Part shown: positions 1-6,274 of the stretch, piece by piece
Numbering within the stretch: position 1 is the first letter of the stretch
Layout of the letters: each line of letters opens with the position of its first letter
Source: JAGDXZ01 sp049966915
GTDB lineage: Archaea; Micrarchaeota; Micrarchaeia; Micrarchaeales; CABMGC01
Assembly (NCBI GenBank): GCA_049966915.1
Contig: JBMFTS010000021.1
Coordinates: 1-12,041, forward strand
Length of the DNA: 12,041 nucleotides
Direction of reading: 5' to 3'
Notes under the pieces: model-generated
Databases searched by the model: none
What the model was told of the DNA's origin: nothing
Seen by the model: only the letters and a program-made list of their open reading frames with translations
Made by a program: the position numbers and the translations under genes

Positions 1-60
1 AAAATGCTCGGCGCTGAAAACAAGGTTAAGCCAAGCAAATTGGGTTATCAGACCGCCTAG
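1..60 (+). CDS. C-terminal end of an unrecognised gene (partial)
   Basis: Frame 1 is open from the first base of the window to a TAG at 58-60 and would encode 19 residues ending in KPSKLGYQTA. The peptide is rich in Lys and polar residues, like a soluble protein tail, and is on the same strand as the next gene. It is too short to assign to a family, and such a short open stretch can occur by chance. I include it because the following gap holds a hairpin and then a clear promoter, the layout expected after a gene end. Extending the contig to the left would settle it. Confidence 0.3.
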   Translation, partial: KMLGAENKVKPSKLGYQTA

Positions 61-68
61 CTATCTTC

Positions 69-87
69 ATCGCTTGCGCTCAGCGAT
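69..87 (+). other. Small hairpin after the putative upstream gene end
   Basis: ATCGCT (69-74) and AGCGAT (82-87) are exact inverted repeats around a 7-base loop, starting 9 bases after the TAG at 58-60. No T-run follows, so it is not a classic archaeal terminator. It could be a processing or stability element at the 3' end of the upstream transcript, or chance. Confidence 0.25.
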
Positions 88-105
88 CACCAATTATCAT
101 CACAC

Positions 106-113
106 TTTATAAT
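106..113 (+). promoter_or_regulatory. TATA box for the HAD gene
   Basis: TTTATAAT is centred about 26.5 bases before the ATG at 136, which is archaeal TATA spacing for a leaderless transcript. No Shine-Dalgarno sequence precedes the ATG, in agreement with leaderless start. Confidence 0.7.
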
Positions 114-135
114 TGTTCGATAACATTATTAAGTC

Positions 136-822
136 ATGCGCTTGCTCGACAAATACGACCTGTTCATTTTTGATTGGGACAACACGCTTGCATCGCCTAG
201 CGCGCTCATGAACCTTACTAGATACACCAAACCCAGATACTGGAGCATTTCGAGGGCGCGAAAGCGCGCTGTGGCCGAACAGGGAAAGGGCATGGGCAGG
301 CTGGAGCTCGAAAGTCTAGAGGAAGAGCACAGGCTGCTTTCATTTGTATACGACCTTTACCTCAAGCTTCAAAAACCAAGGCTGAAGCCGAAGGCCGCCG
401 AAGTGCTGGAATATCTCAAGTTAAATGGCAAGAAGGTGGCGATATTCAGCGACGGCCGAAGCGGCAGGCTAATGAAGGAAATACACCTGTTTGGCTTGTC
501 CAAATACCTGGATTTTGCCGCAGGGGCCAACGCGTTCCGCAGGTACAAGCCAGATCCTACCGGCCTTGTTTATATTGCAGACAAGTTCCGCACAAGCAAA
601 AAGAGGAGCGTGTACGTTTGCGACATGACCATAGACGTGATTACGGCGAGGCTTGCCGGCATGGACAGCTGCGCAATAAGCGACGGGCTCAGCTCAGCAG
701 AAGCGCTCGAGCGCGAAAGGCCGACGTATTTGTTTGCCGATCTTGCCGAATTTCTTCATGCGTTGTCGGGCAAGCGGCGCCAGCCGCGTTCGCGTATTTA
801 CGAAGCATATCAAAAACAATAA
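136..822 (+). CDS. HAD-superfamily hydrolase
   Basis: 228-residue haloacid-dehalogenase-fold protein, most likely a small-molecule phosphatase. Visible motifs: motif I DWDNT with nucleophile D13 and acid/base D15; motif II S105 in FSDG; motif III K138 in YKPDP; motif IV as CDMTID with D163 and D167. Residues about 20-95 form a helical cap, as in phosphoglycolate-phosphatase-like HADs. Motif IV lacks the usual Gly before the first Asp (Cys instead), but both metal-binding acids are there. The ATG at 136 is supported by the TATA box at 106-113. The substrate cannot be read from the sequence. It lies 25 bases upstream of two mevalonate-pathway genes and may share their transcript, so a role with an isoprenoid or other phosphate ester is possible but unproven. 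Confidence 0.85.
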   Translation: MRLLDKYDLFIFDWDNTLASPSALMNLTRYTKPRYWSISRARKRAVAEQGKGMGRLELESLEEEHRLLSFVYDLYLKLQKPRLKPKAAEVLEYLKLNGKKVAIFSDGRSGRLMKEIHLFGLSKYLDFAAGANAFRRYKPDPTGLVYIADKFRTSKKRSVYVCDMTIDVITARLAGMDSCAISDGLSSAEALERERPTYLFADLAEFLHALSGKRRQPRSRIYEAYQKQ

Positions 823-847
823 AAGCGAATGGAAACACAGCTATATC

Positions 848-2161
848 ATGGAATTTAAAAAATTTGTAAGAAAGCTTGACGATGAGCACAAGCTTGTGCA
901 CGTGACAAAGGAAGCGAGCACCTCTTATGAAATAGCCGCATATCTGAAAAAATACGACGGCACGCCTGTAATGTTTGACAGCGTGCGCAATGAATCAGGA
1001 GCAATCGGTATGCCTGTAGTCGGCAATCTGCTAAGCAGCATGGATCTGCTGTGCGGCAGCCTCGGCATAGACAAAGATTCATGGATTGGCACAATGGCTC
1101 GCGCGATAGAAAATCCGCGCAGCGTGGCAGAGTCGAGCACAAATCCTTTCGATTATTTTGAGCCTGATCTGGGCATGCTGCCCATACTTAAGCACTATCC
1201 GAAGGATCAGGGAGCGTACATAACCTCCGCAGTGGTGTTTGCCGAGCACAATGGCGCAAGAAACGCGTCTTTTCACAGGCTTTCGGTGCTGGGCAAGGAC
1301 AGGCTTGTAGGCAGGCTGGTAGAGCAGCGTGACCTGCACACTATGTACACTGATGCAAAGGCACACGGCGAAGACCTCAACGTTGCGATAGCAATAGGCA
1401 ACAGCACAGGCGTTCTTGTTGCCGGCGCCACTACCGTGGCCAGGGGGTTTGACGAGCTCACTATTGCCTCTGCGCTCGAAAACGGCATGGAAGTTGTAAA
1501 AGGCAAAACCGCCAGCAACGTGCTATATCCTGCAAATTCTGAAATAGTGCTTGAAGGCCGCATACTTCATGACGAAACCGCAAAAGAGGGCCCTTTTGTT
1601 GACCTTACAAACACGTATGACGTGGTACGCGAGCAGCCTGTATTTGTGATAGATAAAATAGCTATGCAGAAGCAGCCTATTTACCAGGCTTTGCTCCCTG
1701 GCGGCAACGAGCACAAAATACTGATGGGTGCGCCAAGAACCCCCACTATTTACAAAGCGCTAAAGAGCGCGGGCATAGACGTTGCTAACGTTTATCTTAC
1801 CGAGGGAGGCAGCGGATGGCTCGACGCCGTAATAGCGATAAGAAAGCATGACGACGACGAACCGCGGCGCGCGATAAACGCCGCCATAGAGGGCCACAAG
1901 AGCCTGAAGAAAATAACAATAGTTGATGACGACATAGACGTTACAAATCCCAACGACGTGAATTACGCCGTTACTATGTACTGGCGCGCAGGCAAAGAGC
2001 TCGTGATCGACAATGTCAAGGGGTCGTCGCTAGATCCGATGGGCACTCCGGAGGGCATGGGCAGCAAGCTTGCAATAGACGCCACAAGACCGGCAAAAGT
2101 GCCAGAGGAAAAGCTTCTCAAGATGAAGAAGGCGAGCATGGATTTCAAAATTGATGCGTGA
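848..2161 (+). CDS. UbiD-family decarboxylase, probable anhydromevalonate phosphate decarboxylase
   Basis: 437 residues, full length for the archaeal UbiD group. These enzymes use prenylated FMN (made by UbiX, not in this window). Family marks: N139 and R144 in NASFHR (cofactor and metal site), E236 in LEG, then E247 and D252 in EGPFVD (catalytic acids), LLPGG at 283-287, the VDDDIDV segment at 359-365, and the GSKLAIDATRP tail at 405-415. The next gene encodes aconitase X. In the archaeal mevalonate pathway this pair makes isopentenyl phosphate: AcnX dehydrates mevalonate 5-phosphate, and this enzyme decarboxylates trans-anhydromevalonate 5-phosphate. The start at 848 is chosen because the family N-terminus (MEFKKFVRKL) begins there; the longer open frame upstream overlaps the HAD gene. 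A weak AATAAA about 26 bases upstream could be a TATA box; otherwise it is read from the HAD promoter. Confidence 0.9.
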   Translation: MEFKKFVRKLDDEHKLVHVTKEASTSYEIAAYLKKYDGTPVMFDSVRNESGAIGMPVVGNLLSSMDLLCGSLGIDKDSWIGTMARAIENPRSVAESSTNPFDYFEPDLGMLPILKHYPKDQGAYITSAVVFAEHNGARNASFHRLSVLGKDRLVGRLVEQRDLHTMYTDAKAHGEDLNVAIAIGNSTGVLVAGATTVARGFDELTIASALENGMEVVKGKTASNVLYPANSEIVLEGRILHDETAKEGPFVDLTNTYDVVREQPVFVIDKIAMQKQPIYQALLPGGNEHKILMGAPRTPTIYKALKSAGIDVANVYLTEGGSGWLDAVIAIRKHDDDEPRRAINAAIEGHKSLKKITIVDDDIDVTNPNDVNYAVTMYWRAGKELVIDNVKGSSLDPMGTPEGMGSKLAIDATRPAKVPEEKLLKMKKASMDFKIDA

Positions 2162-3638
2162 TAGTGTGGAATTGCGTACAAAACAGCAGATTTCGTGGCT
2201 TGACGACGTAGACAACGAAGGCAAGATAATAAATCCAGGCCACGAGCTGTATGGCAAGAGCATAGCCGGCGCTGTGTTGTACATGCCTGCGGCGTCGGGT
2301 TCGACAGTCGGCGCGGACAGGCTTGTCAACCTTGCAATGCACGGAAAGGCTCCTGCAAAAATAGTTTTGGAAAGGTCGGACCCCATAACAATGTGGGGTG
2401 CAATATTGGGCAAGGTCGATCTCGAAATAAGTGGCAAGCAGAAAAAGCCCGTTGACATAAGCAAGTTGGAATCGCTCGGGATCGAACCCGAAATCGCAGA
2501 GCTGCTTGCGCATGCGGGAGAGCTTCTTGGCACTGACGAATTCATACCCGCGGACTATGTGCAGATAGCTGGCGTTTCGTACAAGACCATTACCGACACG
2601 GGTCTTGAACTGAGAAGGCACTTTGGCAGCAAGTACAGGTTCAAGGCAAAGAATGTAACAATAAACCCAGCTGGGATGGACATGGAGGCATGGCAGGAAC
2701 AGCGCGTGCCCGAAGATTTTGCAAAGAAGCAGCAGGAAATAATAGACATATACGTAAGAATGGGCGCAGTGCCGACAATAACCTGCACGCCATACCTTGC
2801 AGGCAACACGCCGCCGCCGTTCACTGACGTTTTCCTATCGGAATCGTCCGTGGTTGTTTTTGAAAACTCGCTGCTCGGGGTTCGCACCAACCGCGAAGCG
2901 GGATTGAGCACGCTTCTTTATGCAATAGCAGGTTACGGGCCACGCTACGGCCTGCACCTTCAAGCAAACAGGAATCCTAGGCTGCGCGTAAAGGTGAACG
3001 CAAAGCTAAGCGGCGCTGTAGACTACAGCCTTCTGGGCTACAAGCTTGGAGAGATGGCAAACGGCAGAATACCTTACATAACAGGCATAGGCTCTGTGCC
3101 GAGCATAGAAGAGCTTAAGGAATTCGGCGCTGCAGGCGCAGCCTCTGGCTCGATAGATCTGTTTCACATAGAAGGCATAACGCCCGAAGCACGATACAAC
3201 ATGATAAAGCTGGACGGCATAGAGGAAACAATAGAAATAGACAGGAAAGAACTTGACGAGCTGAAAGACAAGCTCAATACAGGCGTGCCTGACGACATAG
3301 ACCTTGTGGCTATAGGCTGCCCGCACGCGTCGATAAACGAGGTAAGAGAAGTGGCAATGCTGCTCAAAGGCAAGAAGATAAAGGAAGGCAAAGAACTTTG
3401 GATTACGACTTCGCGCGTCGTGAAGAACTTGGCGGAGCAGCTCGGCTATCTTGCTGAAATAGAGCGCGCAGGCGGTCACATTGTCGCAGACACGTGCATG
3501 GTCGTGTCGCCGATAGAAGACATGGGCTTCAAAACTACTGCCACAAATTCAGGCAAAGCCGCAAAATACCTGCCTAGATTTTCAAAGCAAAACGTCGTTT
3601 TCAACGACGCAAAAGAATTAATAAGCAAAATTATCTAG
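2154..3638 (+). CDS. Aconitase X / phosphomevalonate dehydratase, small and large parts fused
   Basis: 494-residue single chain. Residues about 1-92 match the small swivel subunit (DUF126): HELYGKSIAG at 30-39, the GST loop at 49-51 that binds substrate in the family, and DPITMWGAI at 76-84. Residues about 100-494 match the large AcnX subunit (DUF521), with iron-sulphur cysteines C211 (CTPYLAG), C389 (GCPH) and C448 (DTCMVV), plus NPAGMD at 171-176 and RTNREAG at 244-250. Many archaea encode the two subunits as separate genes. Expected role: dehydration of (R)-mevalonate 5-phosphate, feeding the UbiD enzyme just upstream. The start overlaps the ubiD stop by 8 bases, so translation is likely coupled. 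A TTG at 2151 is an alternative start. An in-frame stop at 2124-2126 limits extension, so the swivel lacks roughly the first 15-20 residues typical of stand-alone small subunits. Confidence 0.9.
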   Translation: MRDSVELRTKQQISWLDDVDNEGKIINPGHELYGKSIAGAVLYMPAASGSTVGADRLVNLAMHGKAPAKIVLERSDPITMWGAILGKVDLEISGKQKKPVDISKLESLGIEPEIAELLAHAGELLGTDEFIPADYVQIAGVSYKTITDTGLELRRHFGSKYRFKAKNVTINPAGMDMEAWQEQRVPEDFAKKQQEIIDIYVRMGAVPTITCTPYLAGNTPPPFTDVFLSESSVVVFENSLLGVRTNREAGLSTLLYAIAGYGPRYGLHLQANRNPRLRVKVNAKLSGAVDYSLLGYKLGEMANGRIPYITGIGSVPSIEELKEFGAAGAASGSIDLFHIEGITPEARYNMIKLDGIEETIEIDRKELDELKDKLNTGVPDDIDLVAIGCPHASINEVREVAMLLKGKKIKEGKELWITTSRVVKNLAEQLGYLAEIERAGGHIVADTCMVVSPIEDMGFKTTATNSGKAAKYLPRFSKQNVVFNDAKELISKII

Positions 3639-3684
3639 CGCGAAACATACCTGTTTTGTCGGCGTAGAACCGGTATTGGATAAG

Positions 3685-3691
3685 TTTATAA
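3685..3691 (+). promoter_or_regulatory. TATA box for the SelB-like gene
   Basis: TTTATAA in the 140-base gap after the aconitase X gene. Archaeal spacing would place transcription start near 3714, leaving a leader of about 65 bases before the ATG at 3779. This is the longest leader inferred in the window. Confidence 0.55.
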
Positions 3692-3704
3692 GAGCGAAGC
3701 CCGT

Positions 3705-3782
3705 ATGTCTTTGCGTATAGCCAAATTCATTGGCAGCATTTCGGTGACCGAACCAACACGGTTTCTTGAGGTTTTGTTATGA
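3705..3782 (+). CDS. Possible 25-residue leader peptide overlapping the next start
   Basis: An ATG at 3705 opens a 25-codon frame whose TGA (3780-3782) overlaps the ATG (3779-3781) of the SelB-like gene as ATGA, a layout typical of translational coupling. The peptide begins MSLRIAKFIGSISV and ends FLEVLL. The ATG lies only about 17 bases from the TATA box centre, so the transcript may start inside the frame; a TTG at 3711 would then be its first start codon. An open frame of this length is not rare by chance, so confidence is low. Confidence 0.25.
   Translation: MSLRIAKFIGSISVTEPTRFLEVLL
3740..3752. promoter_or_regulatory. 13-bp palindrome in the leader of the SelB-like gene
   Basis: TTCGGT-G-ACCGAA is a perfect palindrome about 30 bases downstream of the expected transcription start and 26 bases before the ATG. 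It could be a regulator operator or a short RNA hairpin (5-bp stem, 3-base loop). No regulator gene is visible nearby. Confidence 0.35.
3768..3772 (+). promoter_or_regulatory. Shine-Dalgarno sequence fixing the start at 3779
   Basis: GAGGT sits 6 bases before the ATG at 3779. It is one of the few clear ribosome-binding sites in the window, consistent with this gene having a real leader while most neighbours look leaderless. Confidence 0.6.
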
Positions 3783-4696
3783 AAGGCATTATTGTTGCTT
3801 TGCCTAACGACGAAAATCTGGCCAAGGAGCTAGGAAAGAAAGGCACAGCTAACGGCATAAATTTTTTCAACAGAAAGGCTGGCGATACCACCATAACCGT
3901 GCTTACGCCTAGCGACATAAAAGAGAAATATTACGCTGTTGCTCAAAGCATAATGCTTGCCAACGTAGTGGTTCTGAGTTCCAAAAGCATAGACGCGCTT
4001 TTCGGGGAAGTGGTCATTGCCTCAGCGCTCCTCAACAAGAGGATTCTTGTTACCAAAGAAGGCGATGCCAGGAAGGTGCTCGGCGAGGCCAATGCAGATT
4101 ACGAAGTAGTGCCCAGGGAAGAGCTTCTTGCAAGCATATCTAATATTGCTGCACAGCAAAAGCCCGACAGCGCCGCAAGTAACGGCTTCAAAAGAATAGA
4201 AATAGACAAGGCGTTTCCGGTTAACGGCGTAGGCGACGTTGCCCTTGGCGTAGTTGTCTCCGGCAGCGTAGCAAAGCACGACGTGCTTTTGCACAATTCT
4301 GGCGTGCAGGTAACAGTGCGTTCAGTGCAAATGCAAGACGAGGACGTTGAAGTGGCAGAGGAGGGCGCGCGCGTGGGGCTTGCCCTCAAAGGCCTTAGCT
4401 ACGAAGAAATCGAAAAAGGCGATGTACTTTCAAGCAAGCAAATAAAGCCGCAAAGAAAACTGTTGGCAGACATTTCGCTCTCGAAGTTTATTAAAGATGA
4501 CAAAATAGAAGGGCGTTGGCAGCTTATACGCGACTTTTCCGCAGTAAACGCCACTATAACAGCCGAATCCGGCAAGTTTGCAGTAAGCCTAGAAAAGGCT
4601 GTGCCTTTTGAAAAAGGAGACAGGTTTTTGCTGGTAAGGGGCAGCGTGCCCAGAATAGCGGCATCCGGGATTGTGTCATCAATAACGGACCAGTAG
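3779..4696 (+). CDS. SelB/EF-Tu-like protein with a degenerate G domain
   Basis: 305 residues. Residues about 137-220 resemble domain II of EF-Tu/SelB-type translation GTPases (KAFPVNGVGDVALGVVVSG, then a barrel ending in KGDVLSS). Residues about 225-305 resemble domain III, ending with FLLVRGSVPRIAASGIV. Residues 1-125 keep an alternating strand/helix pattern in the place of the G domain but show no P-loop (GxxxxGKS/T), no DxxG and no NKxD, so GTP hydrolysis is unlikely. Some archaea carry such SelB-related proteins without working GTPase motifs, and their role is unclear. Binding to tRNA or to the ribosome through the beta-barrel domains is a reasonable guess. Nothing in the window (no visible SECIS or selenoprotein genes) supports selenocysteine decoding. 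It has its own promoter, a long leader and a T-rich terminator, so it is probably monocistronic. Confidence 0.7.
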   Translation: MKGIIVALPNDENLAKELGKKGTANGINFFNRKAGDTTITVLTPSDIKEKYYAVAQSIMLANVVVLSSKSIDALFGEVVIASALLNKRILVTKEGDARKVLGEANADYEVVPREELLASISNIAAQQKPDSAASNGFKRIEIDKAFPVNGVGDVALGVVVSGSVAKHDVLLHNSGVQVTVRSVQMQDEDVEVAEEGARVGLALKGLSYEEIEKGDVLSSKQIKPQRKLLADISLSKFIKDDKIEGRWQLIRDFSAVNATITAESGKFAVSLEKAVPFEKGDRFLLVRGSVPRIAASGIVSSITDQ

Positions 4697-4711
4697 CGTG
4701 TGCGCGCATGC

Positions 4712-4729
4712 AAAAAGATATCTTTTTTT
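4712..4729 (+). terminator. T-run terminator inside a 16-bp palindrome that may also be a TATA element
   Basis: AAAAAGATATCTTTTT (4712-4727) is a perfect palindrome, followed by two more T, and lies 15 bases after the SelB-like stop. A T7 run on the coding strand is a typical archaeal termination signal. The palindrome centre (GATATC) is also 26.5 bases upstream of the ATG at 4746, exactly the spacing of the TATA boxes elsewhere in the window, so it may serve both as end signal and as promoter for the next gene. Confidence 0.5.
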
Positions 4730-4745
4730 CTGCCGAATGTTTATT

Positions 4746-5402
4746 ATGGAATTCGACTTCGTGAAGTGGATAGACCACGCCGGATTTTTGATAGAGACGC
4801 CAGGGATAAAAATTGCAATAGACCCGTTCAGAGTGAGAAGTCCAGAGAAGCTAGGAAAGGCCGACATCATTTTCATTACACATTCCCATTTTGATCATCT
4901 GAGCGACAAGGACATAAGCGCGCTGTCTGGTGCCAATACAACCATAGTCGCGCCTAATGAGGTTCTGGGCAAGCTGCGCGCGAAAGCATTTGGCGTGGAG
5001 CCCGGCAAGCACTATGCCATAGAAGGCATAGAGTTCGATACTGTGCCAGCGTACAACATCAAGCCAGAGCGTTTGAACTATCATCCGCGGTCTAACGGCT
5101 GGGTAGGCTACGTGATAAATGCAGGCAAGAAAAAAATATACCACGCCGGCGATACCGATTTCGTAGAAGAGATGAAGCATGTGAGCGCCGATTTGGCGCT
5201 ATTGCCCATAGGCGGCACTTACACTATGACTGTTGACGAAGCGATAGAGGCCGCAAAAGCGATAAAAGCGAAATATTTCGCACCGATGCACTACAAATCG
5301 CTGCTTGGCCAGAACTACAAGCAGGCGGAAGAAACATTCAAAAGCAAAATAAGGAACAGCGTAATCTTCGAACAAGTGGAAGAGCCTTTCTACTCTTTCT
5401 GA
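4746..5402 (+). CDS. Metallo-beta-lactamase-fold hydrolase, UlaG-like (UPF0173 type)
   Basis: 218 residues with the metal-binding HSHFDH motif (H46, H48, D50, H51), HPRSNGWVGYVI at 113-124, AGDTDF with D136 at 134-139, and H182 in PMHY. This pattern is that of the short UlaG/YtkL group of Zn- or Mn-dependent hydrolases. UlaG itself is an L-ascorbate-6-phosphate lactonase, but most archaeal members have no known substrate, so only a general hydrolase call is made. The start at 4746 (MEFDFVKW) is preferred over ATG 4737 because it matches the usual N-terminal strand and lies 26.5 bases after the AT-rich palindrome centre. No Shine-Dalgarno is seen. Its last 13 bases overlap the end of the opposing ksgA gene. 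Confidence 0.85.
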   Translation: MEFDFVKWIDHAGFLIETPGIKIAIDPFRVRSPEKLGKADIIFITHSHFDHLSDKDISALSGANTTIVAPNEVLGKLRAKAFGVEPGKHYAIEGIEFDTVPAYNIKPERLNYHPRSNGWVGYVINAGKKKIYHAGDTDFVEEMKHVSADLALLPIGGTYTMTVDEAIEAAKAIKAKYFAPMHYKSLLGQNYKQAEETFKSKIRNSVIFEQVEEPFYSF

Positions 5403-6181
5403 GCTTCTAGCGCTTTGCGCATTTCCTTGGCAAGTTCAAGCAGAGCTGTTGGTTCAAGCTTGAAAACCCGCTCTTCCGGCGTTTTGCCTGCTATGCGTTC
5501 CGCTGCTTTGCTTGCATCATCCCTGCGCATTCCTGCACTTTCCAGGGCTTCGATGACCGCGTTTCTCAACGTTTTCTTCTTGTGCTGCATTATTCGGCTT
5601 ATCATTTGCTCTTCGTCAGCGCTTATTTCGCCTTTCGGTTTTATGTAAACTACGCTCGAATCCACTTTAGGCACCGGCCTGAAATTGCCTCGGGGAACAT
5701 CTGCTATTTTAGTCATGCTGAATGACAATTGCGACATGACGCTCAGCTTCGAGTATTTGTGCGTGCCGGGCTTTGCTAACATGTGCTCCACGAATTCCTT
5801 CTGGAGGCACAGAACTGCCTGGAGCCTGTGCCTATGCAAAAATGCAATGGTCTTGCTTGAAAGCTTGTACGGTATGTTTGCTATCATTATGTCGGTGCTG
5901 CCGAGCTCTAGTTCTTCTGCTTCTGTTTTGAAGAAATCCTTGTTCAGCAGTTTCAAATTCTCGGCGCGTATGGAATGTCTTAGGTTGGAGTAGAGCAGTG
6001 GGTCTATTTCAACAGCCACAACTTTCTTTGCGACACTGCACAGCTCCTTTGTAAGTATCCCGAGCCCCGGGCCTATTTCCAGGACATTCTTGCCTGATGC
6101 ATGCGCCGCTTCTATTTCAGCGACATGCCTGCTGACTAAAAAGCTTTGGCCGAGGCTTTTCTTCGGTTTGAATTCTAGCAA
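5390..6181 (-). CDS. ksgA: rRNA adenine N6,N6-dimethyltransferase KsgA/Dim1
   Basis: 263 residues. S-adenosylmethionine-dependent enzyme that dimethylates two adjacent adenosines in the 3'-terminal helix of 16S rRNA during small-subunit maturation. Motifs: KKSLGQSFL at 7-15 (family N-terminus), EIGPGLG at 35-41 (motif I, SAM binding), VEID at 57-60, KDF at 81-83, catalytic NIPY at 102-105, and FRPVPKVDSSVV at 167-178. The C-terminal helical part (about 185-263) is complete. The start is a TTG at 6181: no ATG or GTG precedes the conserved N-terminus and a stop lies six codons further upstream. No clear promoter can be fixed; a TAATATAAG at 6191-6199 on this strand is too close to the start. 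It converges with the hydrolase gene and diverges from the pilin-like gene. Confidence 0.95.
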   Translation of the reverse strand: MLEFKPKKSLGQSFLVSRHVAEIEAAHASGKNVLEIGPGLGILTKELCSVAKKVVAVEIDPLLYSNLRHSIRAENLKLLNKDFFKTEAEELELGSTDIMIANIPYKLSSKTIAFLHRHRLQAVLCLQKEFVEHMLAKPGTHKYSKLSVMSQLSFSMTKIADVPRGNFRPVPKVDSSVVYIKPKGEISADEEQMISRIMQHKKKTLRNAVIEALESAGMRRDDASKAAERIAGKTPEERVFKLEPTALLELAKEMRKALEAQKE

Positions 6182-6227
6182 TTTACCACGCTTATATTAT
6201 GCAAACAAAAGCAACATATTGTTTATT

Positions 6228-6247
6228 ATTGCTAAATATTGCTAAAT
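6228..6247 (+). repeat. Two tandem copies of a 10-bp unit before the pilin-like gene
   Basis: ATTGCTAAAT occurs twice in direct tandem (6228-6237 and 6238-6247), one helical turn apart, and continues into AT. Each copy creates a TAAATAT-like element, so the TATA box of the downstream gene is effectively duplicated. Confidence 0.75.
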
Positions 6248-6249
6248 AT
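6243..6249 (+). promoter_or_regulatory. TATA box for the pilin-like gene
   Basis: TAAATAT is centred 28.5 bases before the ATG at 6275, the spacing of a leaderless archaeal transcript. It overlaps the end of the 10-bp tandem repeat. Its position argues against the ATG at 6248, which lies inside the box. Confidence 0.55.
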
Positions 6250-6274
6250 GCACATACGCTTGGGTTGCATTGGC

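Noticed and set aside
60..100. C/D-box guide RNA on the - strand
   Set aside because: A GATGA and CTGA can be found, but the C box is imperfect and no good C'/D' pair or spacing is visible.
734..847. Longer N-terminus for the UbiD protein starting inside the HAD gene
   Set aside because: The extra 38 residues overlap the HAD coding region in another frame and do not look like the family; the family N-terminus begins at the ATG at 848.
2030..2621. Two long - strand open frames (about 158-171 codons) under the aconitase X gene
   Set aside because: They lie antisense to a strongly recognised protein, have low-complexity Ser/Cys/Tyr-rich translations and no promoter; typical shadow frames.
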